Translations under genes and position numbers: made by a program | Notes under the pieces: generated by a model | What the model was told of the DNA's origin: nothing | Database searches by the model: none | What the model saw: only the letters and a program-made list of their open reading frames with translations | In this document: piece by piece, positions 25,023 to 34,573 of the stretch | How positions within the stretch are numbered: position 1 is the stretch's first letter | Layout of the letters: every line of letters starts with the position of its first letter | Assembly (NCBI RefSeq): GCF_010365105.1 | Contig: NZ_JAAFGZ010000007.1 | Location: 182,496 to 246,495, forward strand | DNA from: Polaromonas sp. | Lineage (GTDB): Bacteria; Pseudomonadota; Gammaproteobacteria; Burkholderiales; Burkholderiaceae_C | Reading direction: 5' to 3' | Length of the DNA stretch: 64,000 nucleotides

Positions 25023-27557
25023 CTACTCACTCCAGAAATCTTTTCTACACAGGCCACGTGCCGCGCAATAGGCACAGCCCTTGCCTTCGCCCAGCGCAGG
25101 TAGGGCAGCGCCCTGCGCGATGCGTGACATGTCCACCAGAATGCCGTCGATCAATGCATCGCGCAGTTCGACGATATCGGGCTGGTCGTAGGTGCGGGTC
25201 GGCTCCTTTTCGCCCAGGTTGACATAGCTAGCGGCCAGCGTGTCATCGGCACTCAGGGCCGCATAGAAGGCCAGCTGGGTGTCTTCCATGCCATGCTTTA
25301 TGCGCTCGGCGGTGGTGGTGCGCGGCTCGGTCTTGTAGTCGATCAGCAACAGCCCGCCATCGGCCTGCCGGTCGATTCGGTCGATCTGGCCGATCAGCGT
25401 CAGCTCGCCCAGAGGCATCTCGCGCCACTGCTCGGCGCTGTCGAAGCAGGCGCCGGTGGCCTCGTGTGCGGCCAGCCACGCCAAGTAGCTGTCGCGCACC
25501 GGCACCCAGGCTGCGGAAAACGGCAAAAACTCGCTGCTGCTCAGGCCCAGCTTTTTCGTGGCCTGCTCTGCCGCTACATTAATCATAGCTATCCGCACAT
25601 GCTGGTCCTGCGCAGGAGACTCTTTCAAGGCTTCATGAAAGGTGCAGAGCAGGCTGTGCAGCCAGTTGCCGAAATCACGCTTGCCGAGTTCGCTTTCCAG
25701 TTCGTCCGATTCGCTCAGACCCAGCTGGCGCAGCGCAAAAAAACGGTAGGGGCAGGCGCGCAGGTCGCCATAGCTGCTGGCCGACAGGCGCGTGACGGGC
25801 AGTGCCTCGCCGCTGGGCTGCGGCCGTGGCGTCGGGCAGATCGCCACGGCGCGCAGGCTGCGCGGGTCGTTCGCCAAATCAGACGCAAGCCGGCGGCCGA
25901 GCAGCAGTTCCTGCACGAAACCGCTGGGCATCAAGTGCTCGCCGGCTTCGCTGCGCCGCCACAGCAGATCCACATCCGGCAGCTGCAAGGCATAGGTCCA
26001 GGCACGCCGCGACACCCGGGTCAGCGCCTCGCGGGACGGCAGGCCGAGCAGTTCGCGCTGGCTCGGCGTCCACTGGCCCGGCGGGTCGGGGGACACCGGC
26101 AGGCGGATCTCGTCGCAGCCGGGCAGCACGACGGCCTGCATCGACCGGCCCAGCAGTTGCGCCAGTGGCAGGATCACCACCTGCTCGTGCGTCGGATGCT
26201 CGGGAGAAAACGTCTGCGCTTCCAGCGCCTGGTTGACCCAGCTGGTGAATTCCCTGAGTTTCAAGGCCGGGGCGTCAGCAAACTCGCTGTCGGCGCCCTC
26301 GTGCAGCCGAAGTGTCTCCAGCACCCGCTGGCCAGCCTCGTCGCGCGCCAGCAGCTCCCACTGACCGGCTGATTGCAGGGCGGCGCGCAGGTCGCGCAGC
26401 CAGGCAGCCAGCAGGCGTGGGCGAGCCAGCGCGTCGCGCAGCCGGTTGACCTCCCACGCCAAGGGCTGGGCAATGGCCAGAGCCTCCAGCGGCGCCGTCG
26501 GCAAGTCGCGCCAGGCTCGCATACCGAACTTGCGCACCTCGGCTTCAGCCGCTGTGACGGTGGCGTCGGCAAAGGCCGGGGCATTCTTCAGCCAGTCAAG
26601 CACGGCGTCGGTGGACACGTCCCACGGCAAGGCGCGCAGCAGGCCCATCAGACGCGCTGCTGCGCGCGAGGTGGACAGCTTCCAGCCGGTTTCATCGCGC
26701 ATGAAAATGCCGCGCTCGGACAGCATCGCAGCCACGCGGCGGGTCAGCTGCCGGTCCTGCGCGATCAGCGCCACCGGGCAGCGGCCTTGCGCCAGATGCG
26801 CCAGCACGCAGGCCGTGGCACGGCACGCCTCGTCTTCGGCGTCGAGCGCCGCATGCAGCGCCGGCAGCGGCGCGCTGCAGGCCTCGGGTTCGTCCTCGGG
26901 CAGGCACAGCGCGATTGACAGCGCACGCTCGCCAAAATGCAGCCGCAACGCCTCGGTCACCGGCTCGGCCTGGAAACCCTCGACCACTACCAGCAGGGCC
27001 GGCGCGGCCTGAAACAGCCGGTCCGATGCGTAGCCAGAGGCCGCGACCCAGGCCAGCGCGATGCGTCCGACGGCTGCTTCCAGCGCCAGCACCGGCGAGT
27101 CCAGGCCGACGCCCAGTGCTTCGGCCAGCGACTCGCTCCAGGCCTGGCGCTCGGCGGGCAGCACGCTGGCGGCCACGCGGCTCAGGCTCCAGGCGGCCTC
27201 GACCAGCCGGCCGGCCAGCGCATCCTGCTGGGCCGCAAGGCCAGCCTTGCCAAGCAGCGACGCGGCGGTCAGCATATCGACCGACACATCCATCCGTAGA
27301 TCAACCCCTGATGGCGTGAACATCCCCAGCGTGCCGCCCAGGCCGCTGGCCCAGTTCATGGTGGTTTCAAAGCGCGGCACGAAAAAAGTGTCGCCTGCGT
27401 TTTCAGCCCAGGTCTGGCGCGCCTGCTGGATCAACTGGGCATAAGGCAGCAGCACGACCACTTCGGAAGGATGCAGGCCGCGCGACGCAATGATTTCGGC
27501 CAACCGCCGGATGGCCTGGTGCCAGCAACGCACAGAAAGGGAAGGGGAAAGGGTCAT
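25023..27557 (-). CDS. AddB-like PD-(D/E)XK nuclease, helicase-nuclease subunit
   Basis: An 844-residue AddB-type protein. The N-terminal 600 residues resemble the helicase-like scaffold without a clear Walker A. The nuclease region has LRACPYRFFALRQLGL, then QIDRIDRQADGGLLLIDYKT with the Asp/Asp-Tyr-Lys core. The C-terminal GCAYCAARGLCRK supplies three cysteines; with the Cys of ACPYRFF they match the four ligands of the AddB iron-sulfur cluster. First gene of the leftward pair, ATG at 27557. Residues near the scaffold-nuclease junction are encoded by a dispersed repeat (25573-25631). Confidence 0.86.
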   Translation of the reverse strand: MTLSPSLSVRCWHQAIRRLAEIIASRGLHPSEVVVLLPYAQLIQQARQTWAENAGDTFFVPRFETTMNWASGLGGTLGMFTPSGVDLRMDVSVDMLTAASLLGKAGLAAQQDALAGRLVEAAWSLSRVAASVLPAERQAWSESLAEALGVGLDSPVLALEAAVGRIALAWVAASGYASDRLFQAAPALLVVVEGFQAEPVTEALRLHFGERALSIALCLPEDEPEACSAPLPALHAALDAEDEACRATACVLAHLAQGRCPVALIAQDRQLTRRVAAMLSERGIFMRDETGWKLSTSRAAARLMGLLRALPWDVSTDAVLDWLKNAPAFADATVTAAEAEVRKFGMRAWRDLPTAPLEALAIAQPLAWEVNRLRDALARPRLLAAWLRDLRAALQSAGQWELLARDEAGQRVLETLRLHEGADSEFADAPALKLREFTSWVNQALEAQTFSPEHPTHEQVVILPLAQLLGRSMQAVVLPGCDEIRLPVSPDPPGQWTPSQRELLGLPSREALTRVSRRAWTYALQLPDVDLLWRRSEAGEHLMPSGFVQELLLGRRLASDLANDPRSLRAVAICPTPRPQPSGEALPVTRLSASSYGDLRACPYRFFALRQLGLSESDELESELGKRDFGNWLHSLLCTFHEALKESPAQDQHVRIAMINVAAEQATKKLGLSSSEFLPFSAAWVPVRDSYLAWLAAHEATGACFDSAEQWREMPLGELTLIGQIDRIDRQADGGLLLIDYKTEPRTTTAERIKHGMEDTQLAFYAALSADDTLAASYVNLGEKEPTRTYDQPDIVELRDALIDGILVDMSRIAQGAALPALGEGKGCAYCAARGLCRKDFWSE
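25573..25631 (+). repeat. Dispersed repeat, copy 3, inside the AddB-like coding sequence
   Basis: On the plus strand: GCTACATTAATCATAGCT, then CTGCGCAGGAG, then TTTCAAGG. The 11 bases CTGCGCAGGAG are identical to the copy at 40803-40871. On the minus strand it reads through in frame and encodes the segment around SPAQDQHVRIAMINVAA. Confidence 0.75.
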
Positions 27558-27724
27558 GATGGGGAAAACAGAATTTTTTCAATCGACAAAAGAGCAGCCC
27601 GCGCCCCGCAGCGGCGTTCTATCGGCGCGATAGCAGCCGGCCAGCGCCCCTGGCGCTTGTTTCTGCCACAATAAACGCAACGTTTTTCACGCTTTCCTAT
27701 CGTAACCAGACCCAAGGAGCCATC

Positions 27725-28057
27725 ATGGCCAATGAACTGATCAAACATACCACCGATGCCACCTTTGACGCCGACGTGCTCAAATCCACCACCCCCGTGC
27801 TGGTTGACTACTGGGCCGAGTGGTGCGGTCCCTGCAAAATGATCGCCCCGATTCTTGACGACGTGGCCACGGGTTACGAAGGCAAGCTGAAGATTGCCAA
27901 GATGAATGTCGATGAAAACCGCGAGATTCCCGCCAAGTTCGGCATTCGCGGCATCCCGACGCTGATGATCTTCAAGGACGGCGAACTTGCCGCCACCAAG
28001 GTCGGCGCGTTGAGCAAGTCGCAATTGACCGCCTTCATCGACCAGCAGCTGGCCTGA
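27725..28057 (+). CDS. trxA: Thioredoxin 1
   Basis: A 110-residue thioredoxin with active site WCGPC (Cys34, Cys37), the cis-Pro loop RGIPTLMIF and normal length. It reduces cytosolic disulfides using thioredoxin reductase. The ATG at 27725 has AAGGAG 8 bases upstream. Terminator downstream; rho follows, as in many Burkholderiales. The promoter must lie in the 167-bp gap shared with the divergent AddB-like gene. Confidence 0.97.
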   Translation: MANELIKHTTDATFDADVLKSTTPVLVDYWAEWCGPCKMIAPILDDVATGYEGKLKIAKMNVDENREIPAKFGIRGIPTLMIFKDGELAATKVGALSKSQLTAFIDQQLA

Positions 28058-28064
28058 TCGTCAG

Positions 28065-28106
28065 AACTGCCGGAAAAGCGCTGACTGCTTCTTCCGGCGG
28101 TTTTAT
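28065..28106 (+). terminator. Rho-independent terminator after trxA
   Basis: An 11-bp stem (28065-28075 with 28092-28102, one G-T wobble) with a 16-base loop and a TTTTATTT tail. It separates trxA from rho. Confidence 0.7.
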
Positions 28107-28325
28107 TTCCCACTGTTTTTTTACCGTCCCATCCTCCCTTCCCTGCTGACGCTCCTGCCAAGCCTCGGCATCAGCGCATAAATTTCCTGTCATAATTCAA
28201 TTTATTCACCTGCCGGTTGCTGCCAGCGGGTTCGAGTTGCCGGTTTGTCAGCCTTCTTGCCAAGAAGCTGCTTCTTTTCAAACCTCCCCCTGTTTTTCCA
28301 AATCAACTCCGCGAGGAGTCATCCC

Positions 28326-29588
28326 ATGCACTTAAACGAACTCAAGGCGCTGCACGTGTCTGAAGTCCTCAAGCAGGCGGAAGCCCTTGAGATCGAAAAC
28401 GTCGGCCGTATGCGCAAGCAGGAATTGATGTTCGCCATCATCAAGAAACGCGCCAAGACAGGTGAAACCATCGTCGCCGATGGCGTGCTGGAAGTGCTGC
28501 CCGACGGTTTCGGCTTTCTGCGCGCGCCCGATTCAAGCTACACCGCGTCCACCGACGACATCTATATCAGCCCCAGCCAGATTCGCCGCTTCAACCTGCA
28601 CACCGGCGACATGATCGAAGGCGAAGTGCGCACGCCTAAAGACGGCGAGCGTTACTTTGCGCTGAACAAGCTCGACAAGATCAACGACGGCCCGCCTGAA
28701 GACAACAAGCACAAGGTCATGTTCGAGAACCTGACGCCGCTGTTCCCGCGCGAGCAATTCAAGCTGGAACGCGACATCAAGGCCGAAGAAAACCTGACCA
28801 GCCGGATCATCGACATCATCGCGCCCATCGGCAAGGGCCAGCGCGCCCTGCTGGTGGCGCCGCCCAAGTCAGGCAAGACGGTGATGATGCAGAACATCGC
28901 GCACGCCATCGTCGCCAACTACCCCGAAGTGGTCATGATGGTGCTGCTGGTGGACGAGCGCCCGGAAGAAGTAACCGAAATGCAACGCAGCGTGCGCGCC
29001 GAAGTCATTTCATCGACGTTTGACGAACCCGCCGCGCGCCACGTGCATGTCGCCGAAATGGTGATCGAGCGCGCCAAGCGTTTGGTCGAACTCGGCAAGG
29101 ACGTGGTGATCCTGCTGGACTCGATCACCCGCCTGGCACGCGCCTACAACAACGTACTGCCTTCGTCGGGCAAGGTGCTGAGCGGCGGTGTGGACGCCAA
29201 CGCACTGCAGCGTCCCAAGCGATTTTTCGGCGCCGCCCGCAAGATCGAGGAAGGCGGCAGCCTGACCATCATCGGCACCGCGCTGATCGACACCGGCAGC
29301 CGCATGGACGAGGTGATCTTTGAAGAATTCAAGGGCACCGGCAACTGCGAAATCCACCTGGACCGCCGCCTGTATGAAAAGCGCGTGTTTCCGGCGCTCA
29401 ATCTCAACCGCAGCGGCACCCGCAAGGAAGAGTTGCTGTTGGCCCCCGAAATCCTGCAAAAGTCGCGCATCCTGCGCCAGTTCATGTACAACATGGACGA
29501 GATCGAGTCGATGGAACTCATGCTGAAAAACATGAAGGCCACCAAAAACAACCACGAATTCTTCGACATGATGCGCCGGGGCGGATAA
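28326..29588 (+). CDS. rho: Transcription termination factor Rho
   Basis: A 420-residue hexameric RNA helicase that ends transcription. Residues 1-50 are the N-terminal helical bundle, 50-125 the OB-fold RNA-binding domain with DGFGFLR, 165-420 the RecA-like ATPase with Walker A APPKSGKT, Walker [16 protein letters not shown] loop [18 protein letters not shown] and R loop [14 protein letters not shown]. The ATG at 28326 is preceded by GAGGAG; the frame extends 27 codons upstream without homology. The 268-bp leader could allow the autoregulation known for rho. Confidence 0.97.
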   Translation: MHLNELKALHVSEVLKQAEALEIENVGRMRKQELMFAIIKKRAKTGETIVADGVLEVLPDGFGFLRAPDSSYTASTDDIYISPSQIRRFNLHTGDMIEGEVRTPKDGERYFALNKLDKINDGPPEDNKHKVMFENLTPLFPREQFKLERDIKAEENLTSRIIDIIAPIGKGQRALLVAPPKSGKTVMMQNIAHAIVANYPEVVMMVLLVDERPEEVTEMQRSVRAEVISSTFDEPAARHVHVAEMVIERAKRLVELGKDVVILLDSITRLARAYNNVLPSSGKVLSGGVDANALQRPKRFFGAARKIEEGGSLTIIGTALIDTGSRMDEVIFEEFKGTGNCEIHLDRRLYEKRVFPALNLNRSGTRKEELLLAPEILQKSRILRQFMYNMDEIESMELMLKNMKATKNNHEFFDMMRRGG

Positions 29589-29681
29589 CGCGATTTCCAT
29601 TTAATGTGATAATCGCAGGCTTCATGGAAAGTGCCTGAAACGGTTTTAGGTGGCTACCAAAACAATGAAAAAGGAAAGATT

Positions 29682-29975
29682 ATGAAAACAGGCATTCACC
29701 CCAATTACCGCGAAGTTTGTTTCCTGGACATGTCCAACAACTTCAAGTTCGTGACCCGCTCGTGCGCCAACACCAAAGAAATGGTGAAAATGGAAGACGG
29801 CCGCGAACTGCCGCTGTACAAGCTTGACACGTCCAGCGAATCGCACCCGTTCTACACCGGCACGCAAAAATCCGTGGACAACATGGGTGGCCGCGTCGAG
29901 CGCTTTCGCAACCGCTTCGGCAAAACCGCCGCCAAGGAAACAGCTCCAGAAGCTGCACCGGTCGCTGCCGAATAA
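29682..29975 (+). CDS. rpmE: 50S ribosomal protein L31 type B
   Basis: A 97-residue L31 beginning [18 protein letters not shown], the type B pattern, lacking the CxxC zinc knuckle of type A. The ATG at 29682 has AAGGAAAG upstream. The C-terminal tail from about residue 82 is an Ala/Glu/Pro-rich extension. It lies 93 bp after rho. Type B is often the zinc-independent form induced by zinc shortage, but in many Burkholderiales it appears to be the standard L31; no Zur site is evident by eye. Confidence 0.95.
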   Translation: MKTGIHPNYREVCFLDMSNNFKFVTRSCANTKEMVKMEDGRELPLYKLDTSSESHPFYTGTQKSVDNMGGRVERFRNRFGKTAAKETAPEAAPVAAE

Positions 29976-30002
29976 GCTGCACAAGCATCTGCCCGTCAGC
30001 AC

Positions 30003-30036
30003 AAAAAGCAGCCTGAAGTTCAGGCTGCTTTTTTTT
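30003..30036 (+). terminator. Rho-independent terminator after rpmE
   Basis: A 9-bp GC-rich stem (30007-30015 with 30021-30029), extended by A/T pairs, a 5-base loop and a run of eight T. Confidence 0.9.
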
Positions 30037-30108
30037 CGGCTAAATTTCCTGCTTCCGGGGCATTGCATCCGGCCCTTTTCCATCGTCTAGCTCCATCGTC
30101 AAGCTGTT

Positions 30109-31875
30109 TTGAACAAACCTTCCCCCGCCATCATTGCCCAGTCTGCCGTGCGGCGCCTGCCGCGCCGGGCACTGCTGCTCTTCTGCGCGGCCTACATCCT
30201 TCCGGGTTTTCTCGGCCGCAGTCCGTGGAAAAACGAGGACATCGCGGCCTTTGGCGTGATGCGTGAACTCACTTCCTCCGCAGCCAACTGGCTGCAGCCG
30301 CAGTTGCTCGGCCAGGTCACCGGCTTCGATGCCTTGCTGCCCTACTGGCTCGGCGCGCTGGCCATCAAGCTTTTGCCTTTTATTGATCCCGCCATGGCGG
30401 TGCGCATTCCCTACATGCTTCTGCTGGTGATGACCCTGCTGAGTAGCTGGTATGCGGTGTATTACCTGGCCAAAAGTCCGCAGGCGCAACCCGTGGCGTT
30501 TGCCTTTGGCGGCGAAGCCGATCCGGTGGACTATGCGCGGGCAATTGCCGACGGCGGTGTTCTGGCACTGATTGCCAGCCTGGGCCTGGCGCAGTTCTCG
30601 CACGAAACCACGCCTGCCTTGGCGCAACTGGGTTTCACGTCGCTGGCGTTCTACGCCATGGCCGCCAGTCCTTACCGCCGTGCCACCCGGCTTGCCGGTC
30701 CGGCTCTCGGCCTGCTGATCGGCCTGACTGGACTGGCCTTGAGCGGCGCGCCGACGCTGGCCTTGCTGCTCGGCGTGGGGGGGGCGCTGGTGGAATGGTC
30801 GCACACGCGGTGGGACCCCTCATCCCATCGCGAAGCCGCGAGCGACCGGCAGTCATGGCACTGGGTGCTGCTGATCGCCGGCGTCACGCTGGCCGTTTCG
30901 CTGTTGAGTTTCGGACTGGATTTGTGGCGCTGGCGGATCGAACTGCCCGGCACCGACGGCGAGTCCGCCTGGAGCGACTGGAACAGTCTGGCACGCCTGC
31001 TGCTGTGGTTCACCTGGCCCGCCTGGCCGCTGGCCCTGTGGACGCTGTGGCGCTGGCGCCGGCAATTGTCCAGCCGTCATGTGGCCTTGCCACTCTGGTT
31101 TGCCGGCATGGCCGTGGTGTCGGCATTCACCACCGATGCCTCTGACCGCAGCTTGCTGCTGAGCCTGCCGCCGCTGGCAGCGCTGGCCGCCTTTGCCCTT
31201 CCCACGCTCAAGCGCAGCGTGGCTTCGCTGATCGACTGGTTCACGCTGCTGTTTTTCACCACCTGCGCGATTGCCATCTGGGTGATCTGGATAGCCATGC
31301 AAACCGGCGTTCCCCGGCAACCGGCGGCCAATGTCACCAAGCTGGCGCCTGGCTTTGAGCCGAGTTTTTCGCTGCTGGCCTTTGTCAGCGCCGTGGCCGC
31401 CACGCTGGCCTGGGCCTGGCTGGTGCGCTGGCGCACTGGCGCGCATCGCGCTGCCATCTGGAAATCACTGGTGCTGCCTGCCGGTGGCGCCACCTTGTGC
31501 TGGCTGCTGCTGATGACGCTCTGGATGCCCTTGCTGGACTATGCGCGCAGCCTGGCGCCGCTGTCGCGCCAGGTGGCCAGCCTGGTCGACAAGAAAAGCT
31601 GCGTTGAAATCTTCGGCGTCGGTAGCGCCCAGACAGCAGCCCTGCAATACCATGGCCAGCTTGACCTGCGCCAGGCAACGCCACTGGCCAGTTGCCCATA
31701 CCTGGTGGTGGATGTGACGGCCCAGGCGCGCCTGGGCAGCGCGGTCAACCTGCCCGACTGGGCGTTCCAGGCCACGGTGCGCAAACCGACCGACAAGACG
31801 GAAAACATGCTGGTTTACAAGCGCGTGAGCGTCGCGGTCACGCCTGGACCAGCGGGTATCCCGCACAGCCCATGA
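30109..31875 (+). CDS. GT-C-like polytopic membrane protein, putative ArnT/PMT-type glycosyltransferase
   Basis: A 588-residue protein with about a dozen hydrophobic segments between residues 20 and 480 and a C-terminal soluble part (about 490-588). After the first membrane segment comes GRSPWKNEDIAAFG; an acidic pair in this first loop is typical of ArnT and dolichyl-phosphate mannosyltransferase families, which move sugars from lipid carriers. The acceptor is unknown. The only start between the in-frame stop at 30088 and the first helix is TTG at 30109, or a later GTG. The stop overlaps the MATE start by 4 bp. Confidence 0.65.
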   Translation: MNKPSPAIIAQSAVRRLPRRALLLFCAAYILPGFLGRSPWKNEDIAAFGVMRELTSSAANWLQPQLLGQVTGFDALLPYWLGALAIKLLPFIDPAMAVRIPYMLLLVMTLLSSWYAVYYLAKSPQAQPVAFAFGGEADPVDYARAIADGGVLALIASLGLAQFSHETTPALAQLGFTSLAFYAMAASPYRRATRLAGPALGLLIGLTGLALSGAPTLALLLGVGGALVEWSHTRWDPSSHREAASDRQSWHWVLLIAGVTLAVSLLSFGLDLWRWRIELPGTDGESAWSDWNSLARLLLWFTWPAWPLALWTLWRWRRQLSSRHVALPLWFAGMAVVSAFTTDASDRSLLLSLPPLAALAAFALPTLKRSVASLIDWFTLLFFTTCAIAIWVIWIAMQTGVPRQPAANVTKLAPGFEPSFSLLAFVSAVAATLAWAWLVRWRTGAHRAAIWKSLVLPAGGATLCWLLLMTLWMPLLDYARSLAPLSRQVASLVDKKSCVEIFGVGSAQTAALQYHGQLDLRQATPLASCPYLVVDVTAQARLGSAVNLPDWAFQATVRKPTDKTENMLVYKRVSVAVTPGPAGIPHSP

Positions 31876-33239
31876 GCGAGCTGCGGCTCATCGGCCGCCA
31901 CGCAGGAACCATCCTGGTTGGTCAGCTGGCGGTGATGGCCTTCGGCGTTGCCGACACGGTAATTGCCGGGCGCCACAGTGAGGCGGCGCTGGCCGCGCTC
32001 TCGGTCGGCTCGGCGCTTTACATCAGTGTGTATGTCGGCTTGATGGGCATTGTGCAAGCGCTGCTTCCTGTCTGGGCTGAAATGCTGGGGTCGCGCCGGC
32101 CTGCAGCTGTTGGCCCCTCATTACGCCAAAGCGTTTACCTGTGCGGCGCCATCAGCCTCGCGGGCATGGCCGCACTGCTGTTTCCTGGACCGTTGCTGCG
32201 CTGGGCCCAGGTGCCTGTGGCAATGCAGGACGACGTCCAGCGCTATCTCGGCGTGCTGGCCTTCGCCTTTGCACCTTCGCTGCTGTTCAAGCTCTACGCG
32301 ACATTCAACCAGTCCCTGGGCAAGCCGCGCCTGGTGACCTGGCTGCAGATTGCCGCGCTGGCGATCAAGATTCCTCTCTCGCTCTGGTGGGTAGCGGGCG
32401 GCGCCGGCGTTGACGCCATGGGCGTTGTCGGCTGCGCCTGGGCCACCCTGGTCGTCAACTACGTCCTGCTGGTGCTTGCCGTGGTGATGCTGCGAACGCA
32501 GGACATCTACCAGCCCTTCCAGCTCTGGCAGCGCATGGAGCGGCCCGACTGGCGACAGCTCGGCGCCTTCCTGCGGCTCGGCCTTCCCGGGGGACTGGCG
32601 TATCTGGTGGAAGTGACCTCCTTCACCCTGATGGCGCTGTTCATCGCCCGGCTGGGCACCGTCGCGTCAGCCAGCCACCAGATCGCGGCCAGCGTGGCCG
32701 CCGTGCTGTACATGATGCCGCTGTCCATGGCAGTCGCCTGCAGCGCCCGCGTGTCCTTCTGGCTGGGCGCGGGCCGCCCGGACCTAGCCAGACACGCGGT
32801 TTTTATAGGATTCAGGCTGACTGCGCTTGTTGCGCTTGGCTTTGCAGCTACTGTTTACATAGCATCACCCACGCTGGCCAGCTGGTATTCGGCAAGTCCT
32901 GCCGTTGTGGCCCTGGCGTCCGGATTGCTGCCCTGGGTGGCGCTCTACCATGTTGCCGATGCCTTGCAGGCGCTGTGCGCCTTTTTGCTGCGCTGCTACC
33001 GCATCACGATCGCACCACTGGCGCTGTATGGTGTGCTGCTCTGGGGACTGGGCCTGTACGGCGGATACCGGCTGGCTTACGTGGGTCTGGCGGGACACCC
33101 GGCCACGCAGGCCGCAAGCAGCTTCTGGGTGGCCAGCACCGTGGCCATCGCCTTGGTAGCCATCGCGCTGCTGGGCCTCTTGGTGCATGCAGTGAGCCGC
33201 AGCCAGCGGGGCCAAGCGGCCAGTTTTCAGGCTGGTTGA
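31872..33239 (+). CDS. MATE family efflux transporter
   Basis: A 455-residue multidrug/metabolite antiporter with 12 hydrophobic segments. Family blocks include GQLAVMAFGVADTVIAGRHS near the start and GLPGGLAYLVEVTSFTLMAL at the head of the second half. ATGA overlap with the preceding membrane protein implies coupling. Residues about 309-331 (VFIGFRLTALVALG...), a membrane helix, are encoded by a dispersed repeat. The last 13 bp overlap the end of phoR on the other strand. Confidence 0.9.
   Translation: MSELRLIGRHAGTILVGQLAVMAFGVADTVIAGRHSEAALAALSVGSALYISVYVGLMGIVQALLPVWAEMLGSRRPAAVGPSLRQSVYLCGAISLAGMAALLFPGPLLRWAQVPVAMQDDVQRYLGVLAFAFAPSLLFKLYATFNQSLGKPRLVTWLQIAALAIKIPLSLWWVAGGAGVDAMGVVGCAWATLVVNYVLLVLAVVMLRTQDIYQPFQLWQRMERPDWRQLGAFLRLGLPGGLAYLVEVTSFTLMALFIARLGTVASASHQIAASVAAVLYMMPLSMAVACSARVSFWLGAGRPDLARHAVFIGFRLTALVALGFAATVYIASPTLASWYSASPAVVALASGLLPWVALYHVADALQALCAFLLRCYRITIAPLALYGVLLWGLGLYGGYRLAYVGLAGHPATQAASSFWVASTVAIALVAIALLGLLVHAVSRSQRGQAASFQAG
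32798..32864 (-). repeat. Dispersed repeat, copy 4, inside the MATE transporter gene
   Basis: Minus strand: TGCTATGTAAACAGTAGCTGC, GCGCAAC/AAGCGCAG arms, AGCCTG and a CCTATAAAAA tail. Block order and the TATAAAAA tail match the 40803-40871 copy. It reads through in frame and encodes a membrane helix. Confidence 0.8.
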
Positions 33240-34573
33240 AGCGTCCGGCGCACCCGGGCCGCAGGAAAAACGATGCAAAAGCACGAACCCTGACCCACCT
33301 GGCTCTCGATCTGCAGTTCAGCCCCGTGCCGCTGCGCCACATGCTTGACGATGGCCAGGCCCAGGCCGGTGCCGCCTGTCTCTCGCGAACGGCTGCGGTC
33401 CACCCGGTAAAACCGTTCGGTCAGTCGCGGCAGATGTTCGGCCGCAATGCCGGGCCCTGAATCCCTGACGCAAAAGCTGCCCCGTCCATCCGGCAGCAGT
33501 GTCCAGGTGACACGGATCAGGCCGGCTTCGGGCGTGTAGCGGACGGCATTCGTCACCAGATTGGACAAGGCACTGCCGAGTTCGCGCCCGATACCGGCGA
33601 TGTCGCAGGCTGGGCCGGCATCGAACACCAGTTGATGGCCCTGCGGCGACATCACGCTGGACAGCGCCCTGGATTCCTGCTCGCACTGCGCAAAGAGCGA
33701 AGTGGTGGACGTCCATTCATGGGTACCGGGCAGCGGACTGCCCTCCAGTCGGGACAGCGTCAGCAAATCCTCCACAAGCGTCTGCATGCGCTGCGACTGC
33801 TGGGCCATCAGCGTCAGGTAGCGGTCACGGTCGGGCTTTTTGAGGGGCAGGTTTTGCAGCGTCTCGATGAAGCCGGCCACCACGGTCAGTGGCGTGCGGA
33901 TTTCATGCGACACATTGGCGACAAAATCGCGCCGCATGGCCTCGGCCTGCTCCAGCGCGGTGATGTCGCGCGACAGCAGCAGTTTCTTGTCCTTGCCATA
34001 ACGGTGCACATGCACCGACAGCCTGACCGGCCGGCCAGCAGTGCTGAAGTTTCCCGGGATCTGCACCTCTTGCGAGAAATTGGCAGCAGCCATGTAGGCG
34101 CTGAATGCCGGGTCGCGCACGAGGTTGGCGATGTGCTGCTGAATATCGCGCCGCGCATCGAAACCGAAATGCTGGGCCGCCGTCTGGTTGCACCATTCGA
34201 TACGACCCTCGTCGTCCAGCAGCACCACGCCGTTGGGCGAAGCCTGCAGGGCCGCCAGGAACTCATCCAGCCGGGCCTGGCTTTCGCGGTACTGTACATG
34301 GCGGTTTTTCAGCAGGCGGCGCACGCGGTCGGCGGCCTCGCCCCAGACACCGGGCAAGCGTGGCTGTGAGCCCGTCATCAGCACCGGCGTCTCGTTGCTT
34401 TGCTCCGAGCGCAACCAGTTGAGCAGCCGCCGGGCGTAAAAACTGTCCATGAGCTGCCAGGCAGCGGCGCCCAGAAGCAATCCCCAGGCCAGGCCTTCGC
34501 GCGACGCCAGCCACCAGCCCAGCGCCCCGCCCGCCAGCGCAAAGACAGTCCAGACAATCCAGCGGCCGATCAT
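33227..34573 (-). CDS. phoR: Phosphate regulon sensor histidine kinase PhoR
   Basis: A 448-residue membrane kinase. Two N-terminal hydrophobic segments (about residues 4-22 and 28-44) anchor it, a PAS domain lies at about 103-205, and the HisKA has phospho-acceptor His223 in FVANVSHEIRTPLT. The HATPase shows NLVTNAVRYTPEAG, RDSGPGIAAEHLP and GTGLGLAIVKHV. It phosphorylates PhoB when phosphate is scarce and is held off by the PstSCAB-PhoU complex when phosphate is ample. Last gene of the leftward operon, coupled to phoB by a 4-bp overlap. Confidence 0.93.
   Translation of the reverse strand: MIGRWIVWTVFALAGGALGWWLASREGLAWGLLLGAAAWQLMDSFYARRLLNWLRSEQSNETPVLMTGSQPRLPGVWGEAADRVRRLLKNRHVQYRESQARLDEFLAALQASPNGVVLLDDEGRIEWCNQTAAQHFGFDARRDIQQHIANLVRDPAFSAYMAAANFSQEVQIPGNFSTAGRPVRLSVHVHRYGKDKKLLLSRDITALEQAEAMRRDFVANVSHEIRTPLTVVAGFIETLQNLPLKKPDRDRYLTLMAQQSQRMQTLVEDLLTLSRLEGSPLPGTHEWTSTTSLFAQCEQESRALSSVMSPQGHQLVFDAGPACDIAGIGRELGSALSNLVTNAVRYTPEAGLIRVTWTLLPDGRGSFCVRDSGPGIAAEHLPRLTERFYRVDRSRSRETGGTGLGLAIVKHVAQRHGAELQIESQVGQGSCFCIVFPAARVRRTLQPA

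Noticed and set aside
27590..27660. A GC-rich stretch with CTATCGGCGCGATAGC before trxA as another dispersed-repeat copy
   Set aside because: The head is GC-rich instead of AT-rich and the arms match poorly, so I left it out of the family although it may be a decayed copy.
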